The notes: generated from the letters alone by a model not told the origin. Shown: positions 16,793 through 25,716, counted from the first letter of the stretch. The stretch: 64,000 bases of DNA from Pseudomonas violetae (GCF_023072615.1 NZ_JAKNRW010000002.1:1-64000), one strand, 5' to 3'. Made by a program: numbers and translations.

Positions 16793-17956
16793 ATGCAAAG
16801 GATGATGAGCAGCGCGGCGGCGCTAGTGCTTGTATTTGCGGCCGGCAGCGCTATGGCAGCAAGTTTTGATTGTAAAAAAGCTGCAAGCTTCGCAGAAACG
16901 TCCATATGCCAGGACGGCTACTTAAGCTCCGTAGACAGTAGCCTGGGCCGGGAATACCAAAAAGCGCTGGCCAACACCGGCGATCCTGCCCGCCTCCGCC
17001 AGCTACAGCGTGAATGGATCACTGAGCGTGACCAATGCACCTCGCAGAAGTGTCTCGATAAGACGCTGGGCTCGCGGGTCACCTTCCTTGAAAATTACGT
17101 CAACGCTGAGAGACACGCGGCCGATAAGGCTGAGGAACAAACCCGACAAGATCAACGAAACGCGGAACGCCACGCGGAAGAAATCGCATCAGCTAAGCGA
17201 ACTGCGGATTACAACCTCGCGAAGGAACAATCTCGCCTGCAACGGGAACAGGAGTACTTGAAGCAATCAAAGACTGCGGTCGCGTCAGCAGCCCCAGTTC
17301 ATCCAGCTCCAGCTAATCTGGCAACGGCGCCGCAAAGGAGTACTGCAGCTCAACCACTAGCTGAGAAGCCACTCTTCCAAAGGATGTGGCAGACGTTCTG
17401 GTCTGGCCCTGCCTGGAAATACGCCCTGCTGATCGGGTTCCTGATTTCTTGCTGGACCGTCTGGCTTCACCATAAAGAGACCGCCACAATCTATAACGAC
17501 TACACAGATGCAGCCATCACTAATCTGCTACCGGCCGCCGGAGTGATAGCCGCCCTCGTCATGCGCTGGCTGGAACTGCCAGGCCTTATCCAGGTGATTG
17601 CCTTCACCACTGGGGTTCTGCTGGGTATTAGCTACGCTGTCTACGCGACCCTCAGAACCAACCAAGGCGCGCTCAATATCGCGCTGGTCATAATTACCAA
17701 GCTCACCATCATAACGGTGTTCTTCGCGATTATCGCCATGCTGGTTGGCTCCCTGTTTTCAAATAGTGGTCGGCGCAAAGGGGAATCGCAAGCACGCACA
17801 GCTGCACGCCATCGACGTGAGGCCAAGCAAAACATGGCATTAATCGCAGCTCTGTCCGTCGCCTATACGACACTGACCGTGTGGTTGTGCCGCAGTCCAG
17901 AGTTCACCTCGATCGGTGACTGTCTGGAATTTGAGCGGAATCCCGCCATGGCATAA
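16793..17956 (+). CDS. LprI/DUF1311-domain protein with C-terminal membrane segments
   Basis: A 387-residue protein: signal peptide (SSAAALVLVFAAGSAMA), then an LprI-like domain (SFDCKKAASFAETSICQDGY, LGREYQKALANTGDPARLRQ, with paired cysteines), a charged helical linker of about 60 residues rich in Glu/Arg/Gln, an Ala/Pro-rich spacer, and four or five transmembrane helices in the last 170 residues. LprI domains inhibit host lysozyme in some bacteria. The fusion to a polytopic membrane domain is unusual; the signal sequence would place LprI in the periplasm. ATG 16793 is preferred, with 16766 as the outer limit. Function unproven. Confidence 0.7.
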   Translation: MQRMMSSAAALVLVFAAGSAMAASFDCKKAASFAETSICQDGYLSSVDSSLGREYQKALANTGDPARLRQLQREWITERDQCTSQKCLDKTLGSRVTFLENYVNAERHAADKAEEQTRQDQRNAERHAEEIASAKRTADYNLAKEQSRLQREQEYLKQSKTAVASAAPVHPAPANLATAPQRSTAAQPLAEKPLFQRMWQTFWSGPAWKYALLIGFLISCWTVWLHHKETATIYNDYTDAAITNLLPAAGVIAALVMRWLELPGLIQVIAFTTGVLLGISYAVYATLRTNQGALNIALVIITKLTIITVFFAIIAMLVGSLFSNSGRRKGESQARTAARHRREAKQNMALIAALSVAYTTLTVWLCRSPEFTSIGDCLEFERNPAMA

Positions 17957-18151
17957 GCCTGGGAATCAGGTTTGTACTTTTAAAAATTGGGTGCCCATCG
18001 CGGGCGCCTAATCTTCATAGCAACAACCTGAAATGCGGATCATAGGTCAGGCCTAGGAGAAATGAGACAGCTGCAATGCGCTTCTCGAATCAATCATGGC
18101 AGCCCAACTGCGGAGTGACTCGCTCAGGGCATATGAAGACTTGGGGTCGAC

Positions 18152-18175
18152 CCGGGCTTAAGCCCGAAGGAGCGA
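18152..18175. repeat. 24-bp repeat, copy 2
   Basis: This is identical over 24 bases to 2759-2782, with the palindrome GGGCTTAAGCCC at its centre. It ends 28 bases before the IS66 target duplication, so the IS66 element inserted right beside the repeat, a pattern known for IS elements that prefer REP-like sequences. Confidence 0.65.
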
Positions 18176-18203
18176 TAGCCGATGTAGCTATAGCTACGCA
18201 GCC

Positions 18204-18211
18204 CAGCAAAT
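18204..18211. repeat. IS66 target site duplication, left
   Basis: CAGCAAAT directly precedes the left inverted repeat. The same 8 bases follow the right inverted repeat at 21361-21368. Eight-bp duplications are the rule for IS66. Confidence 0.93.
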
Positions 18212-18344
18212 GTAAGCGTCCGGGTAAGTCACCGTAAGCTCCTGACGACTACATCACCCGTTTCTAGCGTTCCGCAGCAGATCCCTATCGGCCCGGAAAC
18301 CATCTGTCAGGTATGCTTCCACCATTCCCATCCGTAATTTTTTA

Positions 18345-18373
18345 TTGACACCTCAAAAGCCTCTCAGTATCGT
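18345..18373 (+). promoter_or_regulatory. candidate sigma-70 promoter for the passenger GNAT gene
   Basis: TTGACA (18345-18350) is followed after 17 bases by TATCGT (18368-18373), a good -35 box at optimal spacing with a fair -10 box. It lies about 140 bases upstream of the GNAT start, inside the IS66 element. Confidence 0.5.
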
Positions 18374-18516
18374 CCGTCCTCCCTCATTTCCGGCTACCTC
18401 TGCCGTGAACCGCCCAGGCGTTAACTCGCGAAGCGGTCATACAAGTTGCCGACACTTATACGGTCGCTATCTACTAGCGCGCCTCATTTCCGATATCAAG
18501 TGTTAAGGATGATTCT

Positions 18517-18954
18517 ATGATCATTCGTCAGGCTACTAACGCAGACCATCCGCAACTGCTCAACATTTGGCTGCGCTCCGTTCGCGCCACGCATCACTTC
18601 CTGCAAGAATCCGATATTGAGGCATTGCTTCCTCAGCTCCGCGATATTTACCTACCCGCTGTTGAATTATGGGTTGCGGTAGATGCCGAGGACTGCCCGC
18701 TAGGGTTCATCGGGCTCAATGAAAACCACGTAGAGATGCTCTTCATCGAACCAGATCTGCGAGGGAAAGGGATTGGACGTGCGCTGCTGGATCATGCCCG
18801 CAGTTCGCGCAGTCAGATGAGTGTTGATGTGAATGAACAGAACCCCGAAGCGGTAGGGTTCTATTTACATTACGGGTTTGTTCAAACAGGTCGTTCTCCG
18901 CTGGATGGCGAGGGCCGCCCCTTCCCCTTGCTGCACCTGAGCCTGCCCGGCTAG
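18517..18954 (+). CDS. GNAT N-acetyltransferase (YjaB-like), IS66 passenger
   Basis: A 145-residue acetyltransferase: MIIRQATNADHPQLLNIWLR at the start, the acetyl-CoA pyrophosphate loop LRGKGIGRALLDHA at about residues 86-99, and the C-terminal NPEAVGFYLHYGFVQTGR. Overall it resembles YjaB-type enzymes that acetylate small molecules or proteins. ATG 18517 is preceded by AAGGAT. It lies between the left terminal repeat and tnpC of the IS66 element, transcribed toward tnpC, and so travels as cargo. Substrate unknown; a resistance-like or toxin-modifying role is possible but only inferred. Confidence 0.85.
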   Translation: MIIRQATNADHPQLLNIWLRSVRATHHFLQESDIEALLPQLRDIYLPAVELWVAVDAEDCPLGFIGLNENHVEMLFIEPDLRGKGIGRALLDHARSSRSQMSVDVNEQNPEAVGFYLHYGFVQTGRSPLDGEGRPFPLLHLSLPG

Positions 18955-18966
18955 GGCTGTAATCGT

Positions 18967-19000
18967 GAATCGCTCCTAAGCTTTTGCTTCGGGGCGATTC
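18967..19000. terminator. hairpin between GNAT and tnpC
   Basis: GAATCGCTCC (18967-18976) pairs with GGGGCGATTC (18991-19000) with one G-T pair and a 14-base loop. It sits between the convergent GNAT and tnpC genes and probably ends transcription of one or both; no strong T-run follows. Confidence 0.5.
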
Positions 19001-19008
19001 ATTATCCA

Positions 19009-20544
19009 TCAGGCCGACATCCATTGATTCGGTAGCAATTGCCCGATCTCACTGGCTCGCTGTGTCGGCAGCCGTGTCAGCACATCTTTGAGATAGGCAT
19101 ACGGATCATGCCCATTCATACGCGCCGACTGGATCAGGCTCATGATCGCCGCCGCCCGCTTACCGCTACGTAGCGACCCGGCAAACAACCAGTTCGAGCG
19201 TCCGAGCGCCCATGGCCGTATCTGGTTCTCGACCTGGTTGTTGTCGATGGGCACAGCCCCATCGTCCAGGTAGCGCGTAAGCGCTACCCAGCGTTTCAGG
19301 CTGTAATCGAGGGCTTTCGCCGTGGCTGATCCGTTGGGCACCAGGTCGCGCTGGGTCAACATCCAGTCATGCAGTCTTTTGATGATCGGTACCGCTAGTT
19401 CCTGACGTATTCGCCAACGCTCTTCATCGCTCATATCCCGCGCTTGGCGTTCGACCTCGTACAAGCCGCTGATCGAGTGCAAGGCCTGTTCAGCCAACTG
19501 ACTTTTGTTCGCCACGTGCAGATCGAAAAACTTGCGACGGGCGTGAGCCATACAGCCGATTTCAGTGATGCCTTTCTCAAATCCGGCCTTGTAGCCAGCG
19601 AAGTCATCGCAGACCAGCTTGCCGTTCCAGTCGCCCAGGAAGTTGCGTGCATGTTCGCCAGCACGGCTTGGGCTGAAGTCGTAAACCACCGCTTTGAGCG
19701 CCGAAAACGGCGTAGTGCTGTAGGCCCAGACGTAGGCCCGGTGGGTTTTCTTCTCGCCTGGCGCAAGCATTTGCACCGGTGTTTCATCGGCGTGAATCAC
19801 GCCCTGGTTCAGCACGGCTTCACGCAGTGCATCGACCAGCGGCTGGAGTCGCACGCCGGTTTGCCCGACCCACTGGGCCAAGGTCGAGCGAGCGATTGCC
19901 AGCCCGGCGCGGCCAAAGATTTTCTCCTGCCGGTATAGCGGCAAGTGATCGGCAAACTTGGCCACCATCACGTGGGCCAGCAAGCCTGCGGTCGGGATAC
20001 CTTTATCGATAACCTGGGCCGGCACCGGCGCCTGGATAAGGGTTTCGCACTGGCGGCACGCCCATTTGCCACGCACATGTTGCTCGACGGTAAACACGCC
20101 CGGCGTGTAATCCAACTTCTCGCTGACGTCTTCGCCGATGCGTTGAAGTTGGCAGCCACAGGCGCACTGAGTATTTTCTGGTTCGTGACGAATCACGGTG
20201 CGCGGAAACTGCGGCGGCAATGGCGCACGTTTGGGGGATTGCCGTGGCTCGGCCTGTGGCGAAGCTGGGAGGAGCTGTTTTAGCTCGGCCTCGATAGCTT
20301 CAAGGTCTGTGTCGAGCAGGTCATCCAGCAAGCTGCCTTGCGCTGGGCTGATTTGCTCGCTGCGCTTGGCAAACTTGTGGCGTTTGAGAAGGGCGATTTC
20401 GTAAGTGAGCTATTCGATGATGGTTTCATCGTTGTGGATTTTCCTGCTCATCGCCTCGACCTGGGACTGCAACTGCAACGCCTGTGCCGCCAAGGCACGA
20501 AGCTGTTCCGGGGTCATCTGGTCGAGGTTGGGCGAGAAAGTCAT
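19009..20544 (-). pseudogene. tnpC: IS66 transposase TnpC with in-frame amber stop
   Basis: The full TnpC frame starts at ATG 20544 (MTFSPNLDQMTPEQLRALAA) and ends at 19009, about 511 residues. The DDE catalytic core is present (HADETPVQ, CDDFAGYK, and the distal acidic segment NNQVENQIRPWALGRSNW), preceded by a zinc-binding Cys cluster (CACGC...CRQC). Codon 45 is TAG (20412-20410), within HNDETIIE-stop-LTYEIALLKR, where the family has CAG (Gln). The frame is otherwise open, so a single C-to-T change interrupts it. Re-initiation at an internal ATG such as 20331 would lose the N-terminal helices. Confidence 0.88.
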
Positions 20545-20607
20545 GCTGCCGATTGTGACAGAGCAGGCACGGGGCGACGACAAGTAGACCGGCCAAATGG
20601 CCGGCGT

Positions 20608-20943
20608 TTACAGCATGCTAATCACACCGCCTGCGCCGACTCGCTGCCACTGCAGGCCCAGTACCAACGCCTGGAGTTGCTCGCTGTCGAGCTCGACCTC
20701 GCAGCCATGGCGAATGCCGGGCCAGTGAAATTTGCCTTGATTCAGTCGCCGCGCTGCAAGCCAGACTCCCACGCCGTCGTGCACCAGAACTTTCATCCGG
20801 TTAGCCCGGCGATTGGCGAACAGATAAGCGCAGTGCGGCTTCGCCGCACCGAACACCGCGATCACTCGGGCTAATGCCGTCTCGGTGCCGGCGCGCATGT
20901 CCATCGGTTCCGTGGCCAGCCAGATCGCATCAATGCGGATCAT
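20608..20943 (-). CDS. tnpB: IS66 accessory protein TnpB
   Basis: A 111-residue protein of the IS66 Orf2 family: IWLATEPMDMRAGTETALAR, then PHCAYLFANRRANRMKVLVH and the W-R motif of this family. It is required for IS66 transposition along with TnpA and TnpC. The start overlaps the tnpA stop by four bases (ATGA), giving coupled translation. The length is normal. Confidence 0.93.
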   Translation of the reverse strand: MIRIDAIWLATEPMDMRAGTETALARVIAVFGAAKPHCAYLFANRRANRMKVLVHDGVGVWLAARRLNQGKFHWPGIRHGCEVELDSEQLQALVLGLQWQRVGAGGVISML

Positions 20944-21260
20944 TGAGCGACAGCCCGAATAAACTGCGCGCAGCCCTCAGGATCTGAGGTTGGCCATTTC
21001 ACCGTGATCACTTGCCCGGCCATGGGCAACTCAATGATCACTGAGGCTTCGGCTGGCCGTTTAGGTACAGCCTTCAGTGGGACAAATGCTGGCAACGAGG
21101 TTGGGGCGAGTTGGTCTCGATAGAGCGGCATCCATTTGCGGATGACATTGGCGTTGATGCCGTGGCTGATGGCGACACTGGAAACAGTTGCTCCAGGTTG
21201 CAGGCACTCCTGAACGACCTGGGCCTTGAACAGTTTTGGATAAGAGCTTCGTTGGCGCAT
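20940..21260 (-). CDS. tnpA: IS66 protein TnpA (Orf1)
   Basis: A 106-residue protein with an N-terminal helix-turn-helix (YPKLFKAQVVQECLQPGATV, ISHGINANVIRKWMPLY) typical of IS66 TnpA, which is thought to bind the element ends. It is the first gene of the tnpABC operon, 100 bases inside the right inverted repeat. Confidence 0.9.
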   Translation of the reverse strand: MRQRSSYPKLFKAQVVQECLQPGATVSSVAISHGINANVIRKWMPLYRDQLAPTSLPAFVPLKAVPKRPAEASVIIELPMAGQVITVKWPTSDPEGCAQFIRAVAQ

Positions 21261-21360
21261 GGGAATCCTGGCGATAAGGGTGATCGCGTCCGCTTAAAAA
21301 TACGCGGACACCATCGCCCTTAATGCTGGAGTTCGGAAGGTGAGTTCGCCGGACGCTTAC

Positions 21361-21368
21361 CAGCAAAT
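21361..21368. repeat. IS66 target site duplication, right
   Basis: CAGCAAAT follows the right inverted repeat and is identical to 18204-18211. Confidence 0.93.
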
Positions 21369-21472
21369 CGCCAATTGAATCAGAGATCAGATACTTGCGG
21401 GCCGAGAATTATGTAAAGGCCTGGTTAAGCGGTAGCGGTACTCAAGGCAAGCATCTATCGTCCATAAAGCGA

Positions 21473-22792
21473 TCAAATCACGTAAGGCTCGAACAGCCTC
21501 CGGAAATTCACCCGCGCCTTCAGTTTCGCGGCCAACAGGTACAAACCTCCCACCTTGCGATGCAGAAACAGTACATCCACAGGTGGCGTGTGCCAGAAGT
21601 CGCGGTCGGCACCTAGTTCCCAACCGGTATCACGCAGGCGTGTGGCCAGGTGAGACGTAGCAAAGTCATAGGCCCCTTGATGCCTCAGTGGCTCGCAGGC
21701 CTGTGTAATGAGATCAGTGAGCAGAGCTCGGTGTTTGGGCAGCGTCTCAGGCTGAAAGTAGCCGACTTCCATCGCGGCATTGGTGATGGCGGTACGGTCT
21801 TCATGCAGGCCTGCAATTAGCAAGCGGCGATAAGCCTCGGTAGTGTTGCGGTCATAAAGTCGCGTGGCGCCGAAGTCCAACAACACCACCCGGCCGGTGC
21901 CTGGCTGATAACGGTAATTGGCAAAGTTAGGGTCGGTCTGCACGCACTGGAACTCGAACACCTCGCGCAGAAACAGGCCGAATAGCAACATGATGATCCG
22001 GTCGCGCTCTGCCTGGGGCGCGTGCTCTAGTGACTCCAGCGCTACTCCGTCAACGAAGGACATCACCAAAATATTCGGCGTGCTGAGCTGAGCATACGCA
22101 CGAGGAACCAGAAATTCAGGACTGTCGGCCAACAGTTGATCAAAGCGCCGTAAGTGCTCGGTTTCTTTCATGTAGTCCGCTTCATCCTGTAGCTGACGCT
22201 TGGCCTCTTGGAGTAATGGGGCGACGTCCATGCCCTTAGGCAGCATCCCGGACATGCGCAACAAGGTCGCAACGTTATCCACATCGCTCGAAATACTCTC
22301 GCGCACGCCAGGGTATTGCACCTTGATCGCCAAGCGTTGGCCGTCCTTTCCCTTCGCAACATGAACTTGGCCGATGGACGCTGCCGCCAATGGCGTGAAG
22401 GAAAACCGTTCGAAGCGCCCTTCCCAGCCCTTGCCCCAGCTTTCGTTGAGGACTGCCACCAACTGGCTCATGGGCATAGGATGAGCGTCACAACGCAGAC
22501 GAGAAAGGATTTCGCTGAACTCGCGCGGCAACAAATCACCTGCATCCATCGATAACAACTGCCCAACCTTCATGGCGGCGCCACGCAGTTGCGACAGTTG
22601 CTCGACCACCCGATGCACATTGCCCGACGTCAACAGCAGTTCGCTGAGCGCTGGACGTTTGCCCTGAACCCACTGCCGAGCGCCTTCGGCTAGCATGCCG
22701 CCCGCGACGCCCGAGGCCAAACTGCCAAAACGCATCAACCGCGATAAGCGGCTGCCAGGCACGGGCAACGAGCCGGGCACACGAGGCTTCAT
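21473..22792 (-). CDS. ABC1/UbiB-family atypical kinase
   Basis: A 439-residue member of the AarF/UbiB/ADCK family: the KxGQ motif (RGAAMKVGQLLSMDAGDLLP), the alanine-rich loop LAAASIGQVH replacing the glycine-rich loop, the ATP lysine LAIKVQYPG, the catalytic-loop region CVQTDPNFANYRY and LLDFGATR. Such proteins support ubiquinone or other isoprenoid lipid metabolism, with ATPase rather than protein kinase activity. It lacks the C-terminal membrane helices of UbiB itself, so it is a stand-alone paralogue. Its start overlaps the stop of the upstream DUF3429 gene by four bases. Confidence 0.88.
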   Translation of the reverse strand: MKPRVPGSLPVPGSRLSRLMRFGSLASGVAGGMLAEGARQWVQGKRPALSELLLTSGNVHRVVEQLSQLRGAAMKVGQLLSMDAGDLLPREFSEILSRLRCDAHPMPMSQLVAVLNESWGKGWEGRFERFSFTPLAAASIGQVHVAKGKDGQRLAIKVQYPGVRESISSDVDNVATLLRMSGMLPKGMDVAPLLQEAKRQLQDEADYMKETEHLRRFDQLLADSPEFLVPRAYAQLSTPNILVMSFVDGVALESLEHAPQAERDRIIMLLFGLFLREVFEFQCVQTDPNFANYRYQPGTGRVVLLDFGATRLYDRNTTEAYRRLLIAGLHEDRTAITNAAMEVGYFQPETLPKHRALLTDLITQACEPLRHQGAYDFATSHLATRLRDTGWELGADRDFWHTPPVDVLFLHRKVGGLYLLAAKLKARVNFRRLFEPYVI

Positions 22793-23253
22793 GAATGAAG
22801 CGCCTCAACGATCGCGGCAAGCAGCAAGCAGCCGCTCGCCACGAGGGTAAGCCGTAATCGCATCGGCAGGTACCAGGCGGGCAAGCTCATAACCCGTAAC
22901 AGCTGCCTGTCCTGCCGGTAGTGGACAACAAAGCCGATGACCAGCAGTAAGCAACCCAATGGCATTGGCAGTAACGTGGCAATCCAAGCAATAAGCGCCG
23001 GAATGACACTCCAGATGAACCGGTTGCGGCCCTGCTCGGCGCTCATGTCTTGCACGGTCATGGCGAAGCCCCAGTGTAAGGCGCCGACGAAGCTCAGGAT
23101 GACTGCGCCATAGTTAACAAGCGCCATCGCAAACAACGGCCGATAGTCGAAAGAGAACGGGATCAGCAGTGCCAGACCAATAAACGGCAACAAACCGCCA
23201 TATCCCAGCAGGCTGACGAGCCTTGGCAGAGAGCTTGAAGGCAACACGTTCAT
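22789..23253 (-). CDS. DUF3429 membrane protein
   Basis: A 154-residue inner-membrane protein with about five hydrophobic helices and the LGYGGLLPFIGLALL, LVNYGAVILSFVGALHWGFA pattern of DUF3429. Family function unknown. It is translationally coupled (TGA/ATG overlap) to the UbiB-like kinase gene downstream, suggesting a shared membrane-lipid or quinone role, which is inference from context. Confidence 0.82.
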   Translation of the reverse strand: MNVLPSSSLPRLVSLLGYGGLLPFIGLALLIPFSFDYRPLFAMALVNYGAVILSFVGALHWGFAMTVQDMSAEQGRNRFIWSVIPALIAWIATLLPMPLGCLLLVIGFVVHYRQDRQLLRVMSLPAWYLPMRLRLTLVASGCLLLAAIVEALHS

Positions 23254-23478
23254 TTGTATTCCTTGCAGTGAGCGACACTCAAGACTGTAGGCCCAAAAGC
23301 CCCGCTTGGGCGAGATATTGATGGCGATCCGAAGCTGGGATCAGCGTAGTGAGTCGCTTCGTAGGATTAGGTCATTGCCCCATTCCTTTTGGGGCAAGCA
23401 GGCGACTGCATATGAGGAGCTTCGCATCCTTGAGATCATGCTCAGTGCCTGCATTTCAAGATGGCTGCTCATCGCAAA

Positions 23479-23590
23479 CTGTGGCCGAGAGCTTCGTGAA
23501 GACAATCAAGCGTGACTACGTGGCACACACGCCCAAGCCGGATCGAGAAACGGCGTTGCGTAATCTGACAATTGCCTTCGAGCATTTGCC
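23479..23590 (+). mobile_element. IS3-family transposase (orfB) fragment
   Basis: About 37 codons read [20 protein letters not shown], then [15 protein letters not shown]. This is the segment around the catalytic glutamate of IS3-family OrfB integrases. Both sides are lost. On the right it runs directly into a porin remnant on the other strand. Confidence 0.75.
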
Positions 23591-23785
23591 ACTAACCTCG
23601 GCCTGGGGATTGTAGAAGTTGCTGGGGTTGAACACGTACTGCACGCTTGGCTGGAGCGCTAGATAAGGTGTCACCTGCCACACCATATTGAGCTCTACTC
23701 GCGACTCTCCTTTCGACATTCCCTGGTCAACTCCTGTGGCAATCAGCCGCTGATCATGCTGAAACCGAACCTGTTTATCCCCCAA
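23591..23785 (-). pseudogene. OprB-type carbohydrate porin, C-terminal remnant
   Basis: The minus-strand frame reads QHDQRLIATGVDQGMSKGES, then RVELNMVWQVTPYLALQPSV and QYVFNPS. These are the last beta-strands of OprB-family outer-membrane porins. It continues out of frame context into the IS3 fragment, so both N-terminus and the final strand are gone. It probably marks a deletion caused by IS recombination. Confidence 0.6.
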
Positions 23786-23789
23786 CCGA

Positions 23790-24214
23790 AGGTAGCTGGC
23801 CTTGAGGCTTCAGTATTGACGCCCCCGGTCCGCAGAGCGGTTCCAATTGCCTATTCCTTGCAAAACAGGTCAAGTCCAATCAGGAAGACAAGTCTACGTA
23901 ATGCCTCAACCTTACAAAATTAGAATTGGCAGGCGTGCGGCTCGGATTCTACGGAGCACCAGCCTGGCCAGACAGCGCGGTGGGTCTGCCTGTTAGCGCA
24001 CATAGCCTTATTATGCCCTGCGCACGTGCACGGTACTTCGGGCTTCGCTTCAATGCGCTGATGCCGCCAGCTCAGGTTTTGAGACTCTTTTAAATCGCGA
24101 CCGTGGGCTATTTTTAAGAGCGCTAGCGCACCGACGCGCATGCATACCCCTGTCATTGTCCTAATCCCGAGAGCCGCAACTTCGCAGCGTTCTAGGTATT
24201 TGCCAGAGGTTTAC
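23790..24214. other. gene-free stretch before the stress trio
   Basis: No coding sequence or clear structure is seen. It presumably contains the promoter for the genes starting at 24215. Confidence 0.4.
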
Positions 24215-24430
24215 ATGAACAAACCCAGCGAGCAGCGCCACCTCAGTGCGTCCAGCAAAAGCCGCGCACAAGAGCCTGGCGGCATGAGCACGACTCAGCC
24301 GTATTACAAAGCCATAACGATTTTCCCGCAGGGCGACACCCAGGAACTGAGAAAGACGGCTCGTCAAGAGCAACAGCCCAGTGCCAGCAACGATGAAGAA
24401 AAGTCGCAGCAGGAACCCAAAAAATCATGA
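24215..24430 (+). CDS. small hydrophilic hypothetical protein
   Basis: A 71-residue protein from ATG 24215 (AGAGG six bases upstream): MNKPSEQRHLSASSKSRAQE, a short middle TQPYYKAITIFPQGDTQEL and a Gln/Glu/Lys-rich tail. It is probably largely disordered. The stop overlaps the CsbD start by four bases (ATGA), so it belongs to the same stress operon. No family recognised. A longer frame from 24140 is unlikely. Confidence 0.6.
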   Translation: MNKPSEQRHLSASSKSRAQEPGGMSTTQPYYKAITIFPQGDTQELRKTARQEQQPSASNDEEKSQQEPKKS

Positions 24431-24639
24431 GCATGACCAGCCGCGATGTATTCAAAGGCAAATGGAAACAGCAGGTCGGCGCCGCCAAGGTCGCTTGGGG
24501 AACATTGACCGAGGATGAGTTGCTGCAGTCCGAAGACCATCAGCAAAAACTGGCGGGCTTGCTGCAAGATCACTACGACATCGCGCGTGAAGAAGCAGAG
24601 AAGCAGGTCAACGATTTTATCCATCCCTCTAAACGCTGA
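24427..24639 (+). CDS. CsbD-family stress protein
   Basis: A 70-residue protein with the CsbD signature: FKGKWKQQVGAAKVAWGTLT, then EDHQQKLAGLLQDHYDIARE. CsbD proteins are abundant in general stress responses; their mechanism is not known. Translation is coupled to the preceding small gene, and the BON-domain gene follows about 105 bases downstream. Confidence 0.9.
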   Translation: MSMTSRDVFKGKWKQQVGAAKVAWGTLTEDELLQSEDHQQKLAGLLQDHYDIAREEAEKQVNDFIHPSKR

Positions 24640-24744
24640 GTCTGGCCCCATTGCTTGCTTTAGCCAGAGGCAGCGCTGGGTATCGAGGGTCGTTATTTGA
24701 CGGCATCTCGATCCATCAGGTCTTTCTTGATATTGAGAACCATC

Positions 24745-25578
24745 ATGAACAATCAGCCCCATAGCTTATTTCTCAGCACATTCCTCGCACTTTCAATCGC
24801 CTGCGCCAGTGTCAGTGCTTACGCCGCTGGCGATTCGCAAGCGGTCACCAATGCCCGTCAGGAAACTCAGATCTGGACCACCTTCGCGTTAAGCCCTTAT
24901 CTGCGCAGCAATAAAATTGATGTCACGGTGGAGAACGGCAAGGCCACGCTGCAAGGCGATGTCACGGAAGAGGTCAACAAGGATCTGGCCAAGGAAATTG
25001 CCCTGGGCGTTAAAGGCATTACAGCGGTGGATAACCAGATCATCGTAGACGCCAACTACCTTGCGCCAAAGCCCGGCACTGAGCGCGGTTTCAGTGATGT
25101 GATTGAGGACGCCAGCATCACCACAGCGGTCAAATCGAAGCTGCTGTGGAGTAAGAGCGCCGCCGGGTTGAGCACAAACGTCGACACCAAGTTTGCTCGG
25201 GTGATCTTGAGTGGTACTGCACAAAGCGCGGCTGAGCGTGAATTGGCCGGTCGTCTGGCGCGCAATACCCATGGAGTGATCGCGGTCGATAACCAGATCA
25301 AAGTCAATGCGATGAAACCCAGCGTGGTCGAGAGTAGCAAGCAGGTGGTCGACGAGGCAGGTAGCGACATTAGCGACAGTTGGATCACGACCAAGGTCAA
25401 GTCAACCCTGCTGTACACCAGCAACGTGGCCGGATCATTCATCGACGTGACCACCAATAAGGGCGTCGTCAGTCTCAGTGGTAAAGTCAATAATGGTACT
25501 GAACAGGCCCTGGCCATCGAACTTGCGCAGAACGTGCGCGGGGTCAAAAGCGTGCAGTCCAAAGAGCTGATTTTCTAA
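24745..25578 (+). CDS. three-BON-domain periplasmic protein (OsmY-like)
   Basis: A 277-residue protein from ATG 24745 with a signal peptide (FLALSIACASVSAYAAG) and three BON domains at roughly residues 40-105, 115-190 and 200-275, each with the VxxGxVxL...AxxLAxxxxGVxxVxNxI pattern (e.g. VTVENGKATLQGDVTEEVNK; VTTNKGVVSLSGKVNNGT). BON proteins such as OsmY bind membranes and protect the envelope under osmotic stress. Three domains is one more than OsmY. It fits with CsbD as a stress module. Confidence 0.88.
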   Translation: MNNQPHSLFLSTFLALSIACASVSAYAAGDSQAVTNARQETQIWTTFALSPYLRSNKIDVTVENGKATLQGDVTEEVNKDLAKEIALGVKGITAVDNQIIVDANYLAPKPGTERGFSDVIEDASITTAVKSKLLWSKSAAGLSTNVDTKFARVILSGTAQSAAERELAGRLARNTHGVIAVDNQIKVNAMKPSVVESSKQVVDEAGSDISDSWITTKVKSTLLYTSNVAGSFIDVTTNKGVVSLSGKVNNGTEQALAIELAQNVRGVKSVQSKELIF

Positions 25579-25716
25579 GCTGCGTGGGTGACTAGAAAAA
25601 GTCGTTCTGTGTGCGCTGACTACAGATAAACCGTTTGATTGGCAGGGTTGCTTCAGGCTGGTTCCGCGTTCTCGCGTGTTGATGCCGATGCTCAGTTGCA
25701 ACGTTTAATAGCCGAG

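Larger units (their letters stand above)
17957..18211. other. non-coding stretch before the IS66 element
   Basis: No coding sequence was recognised. It contains repeat copy 2 (18152-18175) and ends in the left target duplication of the IS66 element. Confidence 0.5.
18212..21360 (-). mobile_element. complete IS66-family insertion sequence with passenger gene
   Basis: This 3149-bp element is bounded by inverted repeats that both begin GTAAGCGTCCGG and agree at 19 of 22 positions, and by a perfect 8-bp target duplication CAGCAAAT. The minus strand carries tnpA, tnpB and tnpC in the usual IS66 order. A GNAT acetyltransferase gene lies on the plus strand between tnpC and the left repeat, inside the element. 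tnpC has an amber codon, so this copy may be immobile unless complemented. The intact duplication implies a fairly recent single insertion. Confidence 0.93.

Noticed and set aside
21395..21440. Plus-strand IRYLRAEN-like peptide resembling an IS3 OrfA tail
   Set aside because: Only about ten residues fit, which is too short to separate from chance.
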